Notes: a model not told the origin generated them from the letters alone. A DNA stretch of 64,000 bases from Roseibium hamelinense (GCF_007830545.1 NZ_VLLF01000001.1:930001-994000); one strand, 5' to 3'. Shown: positions 18,150 to 27,284, counted from the first letter of the stretch. Made by a program: numbers and translations.

Positions 18150-18764
18150 TTGAGCAATACCCGATTTACAACAAACTTTTGCGGATCCGGCGGTCTAAAC
18201 TACGATAAATCGCGTAATAATCGCGCAAGAGCAGAGGTAATTAGAAAAAGAGACAATAACCTGGACCTTCCCAGCAATGTTTCCGGTCATATTTCCACAT
18301 TCATGAACTCTCTCAACCAAAGTAAAGCAAAAGGTACATGTAAATCTTTCAAGACAGGTTTCAACGCGACCAACAGTCTGCTTCGAAATGAAAAACTGTT
18401 CCTGAGCACAATATGCAACGGAACATCAACCAACCTGGACATTAACAATGCGGTCGCCCGCTTAAACACCGATTACTATCTCAACAACGCACTCTCTCAC
18501 AATCAGATAACTCGCTTCGAGGGTTCCCTTAAAAATTCTCTCAAGGACGCCCATATCCCGCCCGCGGCGCAGGACCATCTTGTTCGGCGCTCATTTGATC
18601 CGATTAACGGCGTCCCTGACTGCGTTATCGAGTCAATCATTGAGAACCCGCATACCGAAATGTCAACGCTTGAGACTGCAAGACGCCACCCCAATCAAAA
18701 CATCCAGACCCTTGCCAATGCGGTGATAGCCCAGCGGACTTCGCTGACCTGTACGATCTTGTAG
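18150..18764 (+). CDS. Putative secreted effector ending in CaaX box (CTIL)
   Basis: The 204-residue protein starts at TTG with AAGGG upstream; no in-frame ATG gives a longer product. It belongs to no family I recognise. The N-terminus is polar and rich in Ser, Asn and Arg with no Sec signal, as in type III effectors. The C-terminal third (VIESIIENPHTEMSTLETARRHPNQN) resembles one or two short helical leucine-rich-variant or HEAT-like repeats. It ends Cys-Thr-Ile-Leu at C201, a CaaX box that eukaryotic geranylgeranyltransferases would modify. The gene is AT-rich and isolated between a decayed gene and 690 bp of gene-free DNA. Effector function is inference. Confidence 0.6.
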   Translation: MSNTRFTTNFCGSGGLNYDKSRNNRARAEVIRKRDNNLDLPSNVSGHISTFMNSLNQSKAKGTCKSFKTGFNATNSLLRNEKLFLSTICNGTSTNLDINNAVARLNTDYYLNNALSHNQITRFEGSLKNSLKDAHIPPAAQDHLVRRSFDPINGVPDCVIESIIENPHTEMSTLETARRHPNQNIQTLANAVIAQRTSLTCTIL

Positions 18765-19451
18765 CCTCGCCGCGAACCTGGTCTGCGTGAACAGCAATTT
18801 GTTTGTCCGCGTGCACGGATAGCCAACCTGTGCGCACAGCATGGTCCCGAAAGCTCTCAGTGGGCTCCACCCGCTGAGGCTGGGGATGTTCGACTGAGTT
18901 TGCCCCAACGGCAACTGAAACTCCTCTGGTTTGGAAATCCGTATCCGGCCGCAACCGGACGATGACGCAGGCGCGCACCAGGAGACGGACAGAGTGCATC
19001 ACTCGGCATTGCACGCCGTCCGGGACGGTACTCATGGCGCGGCCCTGCCACAAACAGCCTCGATGGCAGCAAGAACACAACAAACCAATGCTGTGCCCGT
19101 GACCTCCCAATCGAGAAATGAAGATAAAATGGGTTGAGGCGTTTCGGCCGCATCCCCATAGTGAATGTAAGGGAAATGCCTCCCTTGCCGTTAGCGCGCT
19201 TGCCGCTAGCGGTTGCCGGAGCAAAGGGCCCGCTTTGCGCAGCCTTCTTGATGGGGACTTGCCTTCTCCCATGCCAATTTATTTCCATGCAGGAGCTCGG
19301 GCTGAGCCCCCTGACCGCATTCGGTGGGAAACAGACCCGCCCTCCAGCCCGACTTTGCATTCGCCCTGTCCGGGTGGTATGTCCCGCCAACGCTGATTTG
19401 ATCAACCGATCAAAATCCATTGCCCCCCTGTGTTTCGGAGTTTTTCCCTGA
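18765..19451. other. Gene-free stretch
   Basis: These 687 bp hold several overlapping open frames on the minus strand, but none has a good ribosome binding site, coding-like composition or recognisable domain. I see no terminal inverted repeats or transposase motif. It may be relic DNA flanking the acquired CaaX gene. Confidence 0.4.
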
Positions 19452-20039
19452 ATGCGTCCGCTGCTGGTTCCGATCCTGTGTGCCGTTTCTTTTTTTGCCG
19501 CGGCCTGCTCTCCCACCTTCGATGATCAGGAACCGCTCGGCTTTGCCCGCACCTCGGATGTGACACTGGTGCAAATCACGGAAGACAGCGTTGGCGGGAT
19601 CACAAAAGACATGAGCTATTCGAATAGTTCCGTGGAAGCCGCCCTGCCCGGCTTTACCGCCGACGGGATTCAGACAGCCGTGGAAGACACGACCGAGTGG
19701 GCGATCGCGGCCTTTAACTCGGATGGCTTTCAGGTGCTTCAGGTGTTCAAGGGCAAGGACGGCAAGGTCCGAACAGTCCATGGTGTGACCCACCATTTGC
19801 AAGGTCCGAACGGCGAGCGGATCGGCATGACGTTTTCCGAAGTCGGCACGCGGCGCGGCGACTGCCGTGTCGGACGCAATCTGTGGCGCGGCATGGCGAT
19901 CTGCAAGGCAAAGGGCGCGCGCAATGTCGAACTCGTCTATGCGATACCGCAGTATGACGGGCCATTCGACCAACTGCCACCGAACGAGGAACTGCGCGGC
20001 GCAATGATCCAGCGCATCTTGTGGACGCCAGAAGCCTGA
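19452..20039 (+). CDS. DUF1131 lipoprotein (YfeY-like)
   Basis: The 195-residue protein has a lipoprotein signal peptide ending FFAAAC, with the lipid-attachment Cys at residue 19. The mature part matches the DUF1131 pattern: ITEDSVGGITKDM near the start, then EWAIAAFNSDGFQVLQVFK, HHLQGPNGERIGMTFSEVG, and GDCRVGRNLWRGMAIC with two Cys that could pair. The E. coli relative YfeY is an RpoE-controlled lipoprotein, so an envelope-stress role is plausible. It is convergent with the next gene and separated from it by a hairpin. Confidence 0.82.
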   Translation: MRPLLVPILCAVSFFAAACSPTFDDQEPLGFARTSDVTLVQITEDSVGGITKDMSYSNSSVEAALPGFTADGIQTAVEDTTEWAIAAFNSDGFQVLQVFKGKDGKVRTVHGVTHHLQGPNGERIGMTFSEVGTRRGDCRVGRNLWRGMAICKAKGARNVELVYAIPQYDGPFDQLPPNEELRGAMIQRILWTPEA

Positions 20040-20052
20040 CGTTTCGACGAGA

Positions 20053-20068
20053 CGCCGGGTTTCCGGCG
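20053..20068. terminator. Bidirectional terminator-like hairpin
   Basis: CGCCGG-GTTT-CCGGCG lies 13 bp past the stop of the lipoprotein gene and 19 bp from the end of the convergent gene. The stem is only 6 bp and no T run follows. Confidence 0.45.
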
Positions 20069-20087
20069 CCTCTGACATTTCAACCGC

Positions 20088-20459
20088 CTAGCCCTGGACC
20101 TCAAAGGCGTCTTCGGTCAAAAGCGCTGTCCCATCCGGCTGCAGCACCCATAGTTCCTTGGTGATGACACCATGCGCCTTGTTCATGCGCCAGCCGGACT
20201 TCAGAAGGACGGTGCGGTCGTCCAACACGGTCATTTCAGGGTCGATATACTCAACATCGCTGTAGCCCTGATCGATTATCTGCTGCCAGAAGCCTTCAAT
20301 GGCCTCCCGCCCGAAAAAAGTGCCGAACGGTTCCGCGGTCATTGTCGCGTCAACCGCGTACGCCTTCGCACATCCGGCGGCATCGCCGCGATTGAAGGCG
20401 GCTTTCCAATTCGAACTTGATGTGCGCGCTGCAGCCAAAACGGTTTCCATGTCGGTCAT
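20088..20459 (-). CDS. SnoaL/NTF2-like small protein
   Basis: The protein has 123 residues from ATG at 20459, preceded by GGAGAG. The pattern helix-AAFNRGDAAGCAKAYAVDATM, FFGREAIEGFWQQIID, then four strands ending KELWVLQPDGTALLTEDAFEV is typical of the NTF2-like/SnoaL cone fold. Such proteins are either small enzymes (isomerases, hydrolases) or ligand binders; the active residues vary and cannot be assigned here. It is divergent from the AraC-type regulator with a 108-bp gap, so the regulator may control it. Confidence 0.72.
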   Translation of the reverse strand: MTDMETVLAAARTSSSNWKAAFNRGDAAGCAKAYAVDATMTAEPFGTFFGREAIEGFWQQIIDQGYSDVEYIDPEMTVLDDRTVLLKSGWRMNKAHGVITKELWVLQPDGTALLTEDAFEVQG

Positions 20460-20567
20460 CGGGTCTCTCCGTGGTTCAAGGTGTTTGTTTTCGATGGCCA
20501 AGACGTAACAAGCCGAAACGGATTTGCCCGGTGGCGGAATTGACATTAATCATGCATATTCCGACAA

Positions 20568-21494
20568 ATGCAGACAATGTTGACGATCAAGCTGATTTCG
20601 CGGGGCGACCCGCGCCGGTCCGTCCACTACGGATTGACGGACCTGTTTCATACAGCCAGCGAACAGGCGGCCCTGCTCGCTTTGCCCGGTGTGCAGACTG
20701 TCAGCATGGGCAGCGCGCAAGTCCCGGCCGCATTGCTGGTTCTGCCGCCGGAGCCGGGCTCGCCAGAGCGGATAAGCCCGGGTGCCCTTGGCGAGGCGGT
20801 CACAGGGGCACATGGCAAAGGAGCAATTACCGGGTCGATTTGCATGGGGGCTTTCGATCTTGCGTCTACCGGGCTGTTGGACGGGCGGCGCGCCACAACG
20901 CACTGGACGGCGGAACAAAGCTTCAAGTCACAGTTTCCAAGGGTGAAGCTGGATTGCAGCCAAATGCTGGTGGATGACGGTGATATCGTTACCGCTGGCG
21001 GCATGATGGCCTGGACCGACCTCGGCCTTCATCTTGTTGAGCGGTTTTTGGGGCCTGCGGTGATGCTGAACACCGCCCGCCTTCTGCTGGCAGACCCAGG
21101 TGGACGCGAACAGCGCTTTTACGCCACGTTTCACGCCAATCTCGGTCATGGGGATGCACCCATCCTGTCTGTTCAACATGCGCTGCATGCCGCGCCACAG
21201 CACAAGTGGAAGGTGGCTGCCATGGCAACCATCGCCAAGCTTGGCGAGCGCACGTTCTTGCGCCGTTTCAAGGCCGCCACAGGCGAGAACCCGATCCGCT
21301 ATCTCCAGCTTTTGCGGATCACCCGGGCACGGGAGCGGCTGGAAAGCACGACTGACACCGTGTCCCAGATCGGCTGGGATCTGGGCTATTCAGACATCAA
21401 TGCCTTCCGGAAGGTGTTTTTGGAGCTGGTTGGGCTGACACCCTCCGAGTACCGCAGGCGGTTTTCGCCGCGCGCAAGGCGTCTCACCGGGTGA
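20568..21494 (+). CDS. AraC-type regulator with DJ-1/PfpI domain
   Basis: The 308-residue protein has an N-terminal GATase1-like domain (about 5-180) with the nucleophile-elbow Cys at C92 in SICMGAFDLA, followed by GLLDGRRATTHW. The C-terminal 100 residues are an AraC/XylS double helix-turn-helix (LGERTFLRRFKAATGENPIRYLQ and DLGYSDINAFRKVFLELVGLTPSEYR). GlxA/FtrA-type regulators with this layout respond to small metabolites such as amines; the ligand is not evident. ATG at 20577 is an alternative start. The divergent NTF2-like gene is the likely target. It ends directly against the next, convergent gene. Confidence 0.88.
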   Translation: MQTMLTIKLISRGDPRRSVHYGLTDLFHTASEQAALLALPGVQTVSMGSAQVPAALLVLPPEPGSPERISPGALGEAVTGAHGKGAITGSICMGAFDLASTGLLDGRRATTHWTAEQSFKSQFPRVKLDCSQMLVDDGDIVTAGGMMAWTDLGLHLVERFLGPAVMLNTARLLLADPGGREQRFYATFHANLGHGDAPILSVQHALHAAPQHKWKVAAMATIAKLGERTFLRRFKAATGENPIRYLQLLRITRARERLESTTDTVSQIGWDLGYSDINAFRKVFLELVGLTPSEYRRRFSPRARRLTG

Positions 21495-22529
21495 TCAGAT
21501 ATTGGCCGGGCCATCCACCGGCACTGCGCCGACATCGCGCCAGATATGCCGCTGTCGGAGATGTTTTTCCATGGCGTCCGAAACTGTCATGAAAAATGCC
21601 AGCTCCCGCTCCTTGATCAGCGGCAGGGATTTTACGTCCAATCCATTCCACGGCAGGAACGGATTCCGGCGCATGTGCCAATGCATTTCCACGCGGGTCG
21701 TCGGTTTGTCGGACGGGGTTCGTCCGTGAAACCCGAATGTATCGGCAACAACAAGCGTATTCGCCTTGACCGCCATGCGTTTGGCCGGCGGCAGACCAAG
21801 CGCCTCCAGCTCATTCTGGCGGATCCGGAATGAACCGCTGGCATGGTGCGAACGCGGATCCTTGCTGGCGGTAAGCGAGCATTGGTACTCCCACTCCAGC
21901 CGTTCGCTTGTCAGCTTGTGCGAGCCGGGCACATAGCAGAACGGGCCATCCTCCTCGCCCACGTCATGCAGAAACAGCCAGGCTTTCGAAGTTGCATGGA
22001 ACGTGTCGGCATGAAGGTCGGTCTGCGGGTCTTTTGCGTCGATAGAGGGCTCGGCAATAACGGTTTGCAAAAACCCGAGCGGCTGGCCTCCGCGCGAAGA
22101 GGCGTAGCGGATTTGCGCCATCACGTCCTTGTTGCGGAAGCAGGCCGCAAGCGCGGGATTGTCTTGAAGGACGGTCGGCGGCAGCGGCGTCATGCGCGTG
22201 ACCGTCTGGCCCTGGCGCATTTCGCGCGCCTGAAACGGCTTGCCGTAGACTTCGCGTTTCAGGGCCTCGAACTCGGCATCGGATAGAAAATTCTCGGTCA
22301 GAAAGTAGCCATTCTCATCGAAATGGGCCTGTGCCTCGTCGCTGATGCGGCTGCCAAGGCGTTTCCGCCGCCAAGCCGCCATGCCGGCCGCCAGCGACAC
22401 GCGCTGACGGTGCAGTCCGTTTTTGTTCAGCCATTCATTGCCCAGGATCGGGTTCTTGCGCGGCGACTTGTCCGTGCCTGCCACACCCAGCACCCACAAG
22501 GGCGATTTCAAAATCGATGTAAAATTCAT
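21495..22529 (-). CDS. Phytanoyl-CoA dioxygenase (PhyH)-family protein
   Basis: The protein has 344 residues from ATG at 22529; a longer frame to 22598 lacks support. The Fe(II)/2-oxoglutarate site is visible as LHADTFH (H-x-D) near residue 170, and the distal His is in FGFHGRTP near 270, with an Arg following in PTTRVEMHWHM. The family hydroxylates lipids, amino acids or secondary metabolites such as ectoine. The first 75 residues, rich in Arg and Trp, are outside the core domain. The substrate is unknown. It is divergent from meaB with about 128 bp between them. Confidence 0.8.
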   Translation of the reverse strand: MNFTSILKSPLWVLGVAGTDKSPRKNPILGNEWLNKNGLHRQRVSLAAGMAAWRRKRLGSRISDEAQAHFDENGYFLTENFLSDAEFEALKREVYGKPFQAREMRQGQTVTRMTPLPPTVLQDNPALAACFRNKDVMAQIRYASSRGGQPLGFLQTVIAEPSIDAKDPQTDLHADTFHATSKAWLFLHDVGEEDGPFCYVPGSHKLTSERLEWEYQCSLTASKDPRSHHASGSFRIRQNELEALGLPPAKRMAVKANTLVVADTFGFHGRTPSDKPTTRVEMHWHMRRNPFLPWNGLDVKSLPLIKERELAFFMTVSDAMEKHLRQRHIWRDVGAVPVDGPANI

Positions 22530-22657
22530 GGTTCGAAACGGCTCGCCTGTCTTTTTTGCTCGTGTTTGAGCGAAACGGGCGCAGTCTAGTCCTGACACGC
22601 CTCAAGGCCAACCATTTACCTAGCCTTGCCCGCGTGACGCGCGCCGATTCCTTCTGT

Positions 22658-23668
22658 ATGCCTAGAACCATGACCACTGCTACCTTACCGCGCAAAGACG
22701 ATCCCGCAGACCTTGCCGAAGGCATTCGCGCCGGCAACCGGGCCGCTCTTGCGCGAGCGATCACGCTGGTGGAAAGCCGAAAGGCGGAGCACCGCGACAA
22801 AGCACGCCGCCTGATCCAGGAGCTTCTGCCTCTCACAGGCACCGCGCAGCGGATCGGCATCACCGGCGTTCCAGGCGTCGGCAAGTCGACCACCATCGAC
22901 ACATTCGGCTCCAACCTTACGGATGAGGGGCACAAGGTGGCGGTGCTCGCGGTCGACCCGTCCTCGACACGCACCGGCGGTTCGATCCTCGGCGACAAGA
23001 CCCGCATGGCCCGTCTTGCCGTGGACCGCAATGCTTTTATCCGCCCATCGCCATCTGCCGGAACGCTTGGCGGCGTGGCGGAAAAAACACGCGAGACCAT
23101 GCTGTTATGCGAGGCGGCCGGTTTCGATGTGATTTTGGTGGAAACGGTCGGCATTGGCCAGTCCGAGACCACCGTTGCCAACATGGTCGATTTCTTTCTC
23201 GTCTTGATGCTGCCGGGAGCAGGTGACGAGTTGCAGGGCATCAAAAAAGGCGTTTTGGAGATCGCCGACATGATCGCCGTAAACAAGGCCGATGGTGAGG
23301 GTGCCATGCGAGCGCAGTCGGCCGCGTCCGACTACCGCGCCGCGCTGCACATTCTGGCTCCGAAATCGCCCAACTGGACGCCGCCGGTAGTCACCATCTC
23401 CGGGCTGGCCAATGAAGGGCTGGACACCGTGTGGCAGCAGATCGGCCTGCACAAGGAGCGCATGAGCGCCAGTGGCGAATGGCAGAGCCGGCGCTCCGAA
23501 CAGCAGGTCGCCTGGATGTATGACCTGTTGCAACAGCGCATGATGGAAGCTTTGAAAAAGGGCCCCAGAACCGCCGGGCGCCTGAAAGACCTGGAACACG
23601 ACGTGCGCGCAGGCAGGACCGCGGTTTCCGTCGCGGTTGAAGAACTGGCCGATCTTGTGGGAGTGTAG
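22658..23668 (+). CDS. meaB: MeaB/ArgK-type GTPase, mutase chaperone
   Basis: The protein has 336 residues from ATG at 22658 (ATG at 22670 also fits). Walker A GVPGVGKST is at residues 70-78, followed by DPSSTRTGGSILGDKTRM, the conserved switch region, and ETVGIGQSE as Walker B. NKAD gives guanine specificity. MeaB loads adenosylcobalamin onto methylmalonyl-CoA mutase and protects it from inactivation; older names are ArgK or LAO/AO transport ATPase. The mutase genes are 12 kb away, a common separation in alphaproteobacteria. The next gene starts 6 bp downstream. Confidence 0.92.
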   Translation: MPRTMTTATLPRKDDPADLAEGIRAGNRAALARAITLVESRKAEHRDKARRLIQELLPLTGTAQRIGITGVPGVGKSTTIDTFGSNLTDEGHKVAVLAVDPSSTRTGGSILGDKTRMARLAVDRNAFIRPSPSAGTLGGVAEKTRETMLLCEAAGFDVILVETVGIGQSETTVANMVDFFLVLMLPGAGDELQGIKKGVLEIADMIAVNKADGEGAMRAQSAASDYRAALHILAPKSPNWTPPVVTISGLANEGLDTVWQQIGLHKERMSASGEWQSRRSEQQVAWMYDLLQQRMMEALKKGPRTAGRLKDLEHDVRAGRTAVSVAVEELADLVGV

Positions 23669-23674
23669 CTGCGC

Positions 23675-24280
23675 ATGAGCGCTCAGAAAACCTTGCTTGT
23701 CACCGGTTTTACCCCGTTTCCGGGGATGCCGGTGAACCCTACTGCTTTGTTTATACGCCGGTTTCCGCGCATCATCGGGTTTAACATCCGCAATGTGCGC
23801 CTGCACTATGCCGTGCTGCCTGCCACTTGGCGCGGGCGGCAGGCAGTCACCCAGCCGCTGATCGACCGGCTCGGTCCGGACGCGGTGATCCATTTCGGAG
23901 CCGATGGCAAACGCTCCGGGATCAACATTGAGACACTGGCGGTCAACAGGGCCAACCAGGTCCGCTGCGACGCCGAGGGCCGGCTGCCCGGCACGGCTTA
24001 TCTGGCGCAGCCTGCTGAGCGCGCACGGCGCGCCACTCTGGCGCCGAAACGGCTGCGGGACGCGGCAGCACGCACCGGGGCTGCGGTCAGCCTTTCGACA
24101 GATGCCGGCGACTATCTGTGCAACGCCACCCTATGGGACACGCTCGGCCGTGAGCTGCCCGCGGTGTTCGTCCATGTGCCGCGGCTGAACCGGGGGCGGT
24201 ATGACAGGCGGCCGGATTATCCGCTGCTTGAACGTGCGGCCAGGGCCGTTGTGTGCGAGGCGGCCCAGACCCTCCGCTGA
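23675..24280 (+). CDS. pcp: Pyroglutamyl-peptidase I (peptidase family C15)
   Basis: The 201-residue cytoplasmic enzyme removes N-terminal pyroglutamate from peptides. It shows VTGFTPFPGMPVNPTA at the start, the catalytic Glu E86 in INIETLAVN, the nucleophile C149 in AGDYLCN, and H167 in FVHVPR, so the Glu-Cys-His triad is complete. It starts 6 bp after meaB and probably shares its transcript, although no functional link to meaB is known. Confidence 0.85.
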   Translation: MSAQKTLLVTGFTPFPGMPVNPTALFIRRFPRIIGFNIRNVRLHYAVLPATWRGRQAVTQPLIDRLGPDAVIHFGADGKRSGINIETLAVNRANQVRCDAEGRLPGTAYLAQPAERARRATLAPKRLRDAAARTGAAVSLSTDAGDYLCNATLWDTLGRELPAVFVHVPRLNRGRYDRRPDYPLLERAARAVVCEAAQTLR

Positions 24281-24415
24281 CCGACCTATTCCATTGATAA
24301 AAATTACACTATTGTCTTCAACAGCCACTCACCAGAAAGTGGTTTGAGCGGATCAGATACCGGTTCCATTTCATAGGTGTCGCGGATCTGCGCTCAAGAC
24401 ATGCGGGAGGTTGGT

Positions 24416-24857
24416 ATGAGATGGTTGTTGCAAACTGGGCTAATGGCCGTGTTTCTGCTCAGCTCCATGACCTTATTGGCGCTGGCGGCCGGCAAGCCCT
24501 ATCCGGCTATCAAGGGCTATGACCCAGTGTTCCTACTTTACCGCGGGGGCGCCCCAGCTCGGGTCGCCAGAGTTCACAGCACAGCACGACGGCAACATCT
24601 ATCATTTCGCAAATGCGCGCAATCTGGAGATCTTCAACAGCTCCCCAGACAAATACGCGCCCAAATATGACGGCTATTGCGCCTTCGGCGCGTCCCGCGG
24701 CTACAAGGCGGAGATCGACCCAAACGCATGGCACATCGTCGGCAACCGGCTGTATTTGAACTACTCGAGGAGCGTTCAAACCCGCTGGAAAAAAGACATT
24801 CCGGGCAACATCTCAAAGGCCGACGCGCACTGGAAAAACTTGTCCGCCACCAATTGA
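24416..24857 (+). pseudogene. YHS-domain protein with single-base frameshift
   Basis: ATG at 24416, after GGGAGG, opens a signal-peptide frame (WLLQTGLMAVFLLSSMTLLALAAG) that reaches KPYPAIKGYDPV. The expected continuation SYFTAGAPQLGSPEF is in another frame, which then runs through YHFANARNLEIF and YDGYCAFGASRG to the TGA at 24857. Removing one T at 24530-24531 (GTGTTCC) restores a normal periplasmic YHS-domain protein of about 146 residues. Such proteins may bind metal through Cys/His residues. Either the gene is recently broken or the extra base is an assembly error; a T-run slippage site is not apparent. Confidence 0.75.
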
Positions 24858-25017
24858 GGCAGGGTTTTCACGGGAGCCTTCCAGCTGAGATTCAGACCGG
24901 TTCACAGTCAGCGGCAAATTTCGGTAGCCCGAAGACTCTAACCCTCTTACTGGTTCCCTTGGGAGCGGCGCCCCATAATAGTTTGGCACCGTCATATCCT
25001 GAGAGTCCTGACAGACA

Positions 25018-25782
25018 ATGCGCCGGATCGTGATCATCTCTGCGGTTTTTTTGCTTTTCAATCTCGGCCTCGGGCTAACTGCATTCGTTTTTGGCAGCCA
25101 CTCCTCTGCGGCCCACTGGAGCACCGCAAACCGCGACCCGGTCGGCATCGCGCCCGATCCAAGCATCGAAAAACAGGCGATCATCCAGGTCTATGCGGCG
25201 CGCGCCTTCAGCTGGCGCGGCTATTTCGGCGTTCACAGCTGGATCTCGATCAAGGAGGCTGATGCGCCTCATTTCACGACTTACGAGGTGACCGGCTGGC
25301 GGGTACGCTACGGAGGAAATGCCGTTTCCGCGTCCCGCCGGGCACCGGACAGCCGCTGGTTCGGATCCGATCCGCAATTGCTCGCCGATTTTCGCGGTGA
25401 CAGCGCACACGCCGCAATCCCGCGGCTTTTGAACGCCATTCAAGAGTATCAGTACAACAACAAATACACGGTTTGGCCCGGCCCGAACTCCAACACGTTC
25501 ATTGCACATCTGGGCCGGATTGTTCCCGAACTGAAGCTCGACCTGCCCCCGACCGCCATCGGCAAGGACTATCTGCAGACCGGTCTGTGGGCAAAGGCCC
25601 CAAGCGGAACCGGCTATCAGTTTTCTGTTTCTGGCCTGGCCGGAGTGCTGGTGGCTGTCGAAGAAGGGATCGAGCTGAACCTGCTCGGCCTGACTTACGG
25701 GCTCGATATCAAGGATGTTTCGCTCAAGTTGCCCATGATCGGACGGCTGGACCTCCTGCCCAGCCGTGTCCCCGCAACCTGA
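25018..25782 (+). CDS. DUF3750 membrane-anchored protein
   Basis: The 254-residue protein has one N-terminal transmembrane or signal segment (IVIISAVFLLFNLGLGLTAFVF, about 4-25). The rest faces the periplasm. AFSWRGYFGVHSWISIKEAD and TTYEVTGWRVRYGG, then KYTVWPGPNSNTFIAHLGR, match DUF3750, which is thought to be related to papain-like NlpC/P60 folds: the His in GVHSW and Asn/Thr/Phe loop are conserved. No catalytic role is established. It stands alone on the plus strand. Confidence 0.8.
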   Translation: MRRIVIISAVFLLFNLGLGLTAFVFGSHSSAAHWSTANRDPVGIAPDPSIEKQAIIQVYAARAFSWRGYFGVHSWISIKEADAPHFTTYEVTGWRVRYGGNAVSASRRAPDSRWFGSDPQLLADFRGDSAHAAIPRLLNAIQEYQYNNKYTVWPGPNSNTFIAHLGRIVPELKLDLPPTAIGKDYLQTGLWAKAPSGTGYQFSVSGLAGVLVAVEEGIELNLLGLTYGLDIKDVSLKLPMIGRLDLLPSRVPAT

Positions 25783-25946
25783 TCGCCTACCAGATCAGCC
25801 CAGAACGGGCGATCGCATGCCCGCAAATCCCATGGTCGGAAAAAATCGCTCAAGATAATTGAAACATAAGTGTTCCTCTTTTGGTTGAAGGCGCCCGCTG
25901 TTTGGCGCAGTGTGTGCTACCGAACTCAAAGCTCGAAGGACCGATT

Positions 25947-26693
25947 ATGCAAAAAGCCAGCGTGCTAGCGCATTGCATGATGTGTCTTTTGCTCCTCACG
26001 AGCTGCGCCAAAGCAGAGGACCGCCGTCTGATCATCACCGCGTTCGAAGCGCCGCCTTATATCTATCTGGATGAGGCGGACACGCCGCAGGGTCTTCTTG
26101 TCAAAGTCGTGAGCGCGGCGTCCACCGCCTCTGGTGTCCCCGTCGAATTCCGCATCACCGTTTGGCCCCGCGCACAATTGGAGACCCAGGTTGGGCGCGC
26201 AGACCTTATTTTTCCCGTCGTCTACACGCGGGAGCGCGAGGCGTGGCTCGACTATCCGAGTACGCCAATCACCCGTTTTGAGATGAAGATCTTTGCGCAC
26301 AAAGACGCCCCCTTCACCTTTACCGGTAATCCGGAGCAGCTTCACGGTTTGACGATCGGGAAAATCGCGAGGGGACGGATGCACCCGAACTTCCGCAAGC
26401 TGGAGGACAGCGGCAAGGCCCGGGTCGAGGGCCGTGAAACGGTTTCCGAACTGTTGCGCGGCACGGCACTCAAACGCCTCGATGCGTTTGTGGCACCGCA
26501 TCTCGTGGCGATCTGGAAAGCGAACCATCTTGGCATCACCGATGTCCGGGAGTTCCCAGACCCGATCGGAGTTTCCGATATCTATCTGACGCTGTCGAAA
26601 AACGCGGCAAACAGGGATTTATGGCAAAAACTGCGAGATCACCTGCCATCCCTGCAAAACGCGGAAGAGCAGTTCATTGCAGACATGCGCTGA
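25947..26693 (+). CDS. Periplasmic solute-binding protein, SBP_bac_3-like
   Basis: The protein has 248 residues from ATG at 25947, with GAAGGA upstream; a longer open frame to 25881 lacks a site. The signal peptide ends LLLLTSCAKA, which fits a lipobox, so it may be a lipoprotein. The mature part starts RLIITAFEAPPYIYLDEADTPQGLLVKVV, the usual first lobe of family-3 binding proteins, and ends in the DLWQKLRDHLPSLQ helix. No transport genes are adjacent. It resembles the orphan binding protein at 182-958 in layout. The convergent TetR gene ends 6 bp away. Confidence 0.75.
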   Translation: MQKASVLAHCMMCLLLLTSCAKAEDRRLIITAFEAPPYIYLDEADTPQGLLVKVVSAASTASGVPVEFRITVWPRAQLETQVGRADLIFPVVYTREREAWLDYPSTPITRFEMKIFAHKDAPFTFTGNPEQLHGLTIGKIARGRMHPNFRKLEDSGKARVEGRETVSELLRGTALKRLDAFVAPHLVAIWKANHLGITDVREFPDPIGVSDIYLTLSKNAANRDLWQKLRDHLPSLQNAEEQFIADMR

Positions 26694-26699
26694 CCGGGA

Positions 26700-27284
26700 T
26701 CAATGGGGGGTCAACAGCCTCTGCACCTGCGTTACGCAATCATTGGCCAGCTCTTGCGACATGCCCGCTTTCCCGAGGACCCGCAGACCGAGATAGCTGG
26801 CCAAGACACCGCTGGCTGTCGTCTGGACTTGCTTTTCGCTCATGCCCAGGGACGGGTCCGACAGGGCAATGACGAACCCCGAGCGCAAACGGCGCATCAT
26901 GTCCTGAAGTTTGTGCTCGATTTCCGGATCATGGGCAGCGCGATCGACAACCGCGTTGCACAGGAAACACCCCTGGCGGTCTCCGTCCGCATCCGCGGCG
27001 GACACCACCATTTCAAACAGGTCAAGAATACGCAGATCGCCCGTCCCGTTTCCGGGATCCTTCAGAGCATCCACCGCCGGCTGGACGACGGTCTCGGAGT
27101 ACAGATCGAGCGCCGCCAGATATACCGATTTCTTGTCAGTGAACGCCTTGTAAAACGATCCCTTGGTGATCTTCATGGCGACCAAGAGATCCGCCAGCGA
27201 GGCGTCCTCGTAGCCTTGATCCCAAAACAGGCGCATCGCACCGTTGATCGCTTCGTCGATATCAAACTCTCGCGGACGCGCCAT
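26700..27284 (-). CDS. TetR/AcrR-family regulator
   Basis: The protein has 194 residues from ATG at 27284 (MARPREFD). The N-terminal helix-turn-helix is clear: INGAMRLFWDQGYEDASLADLLVAMKITKGSFYKAFTDKKSVYLAAL at residues about 11-57. The ligand-binding part follows, containing GCFLCNAVVDRA, which is typical of the YxaF/LmrA-like and NemR-like subgroups that sense electrophiles or drugs; the Cys pair may be redox-active. The controlled gene is not obvious: the upstream 375 bp contain no clear divergent gene, and the VOC gene is on the same strand. Confidence 0.87.
   Translation of the reverse strand: MARPREFDIDEAINGAMRLFWDQGYEDASLADLLVAMKITKGSFYKAFTDKKSVYLAALDLYSETVVQPAVDALKDPGNGTGDLRILDLFEMVVSAADADGDRQGCFLCNAVVDRAAHDPEIEHKLQDMMRRLRSGFVIALSDPSLGMSEKQVQTTASGVLASYLGLRVLGKAGMSQELANDCVTQVQRLLTPH

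Noticed and set aside
18857-19516. 219-codon minus-strand frame before the DUF1131 gene
   Set aside because: It overlaps the clear lipoprotein start, has no ribosome binding site and no recognisable domain. No terminal repeats for an insertion sequence were found.
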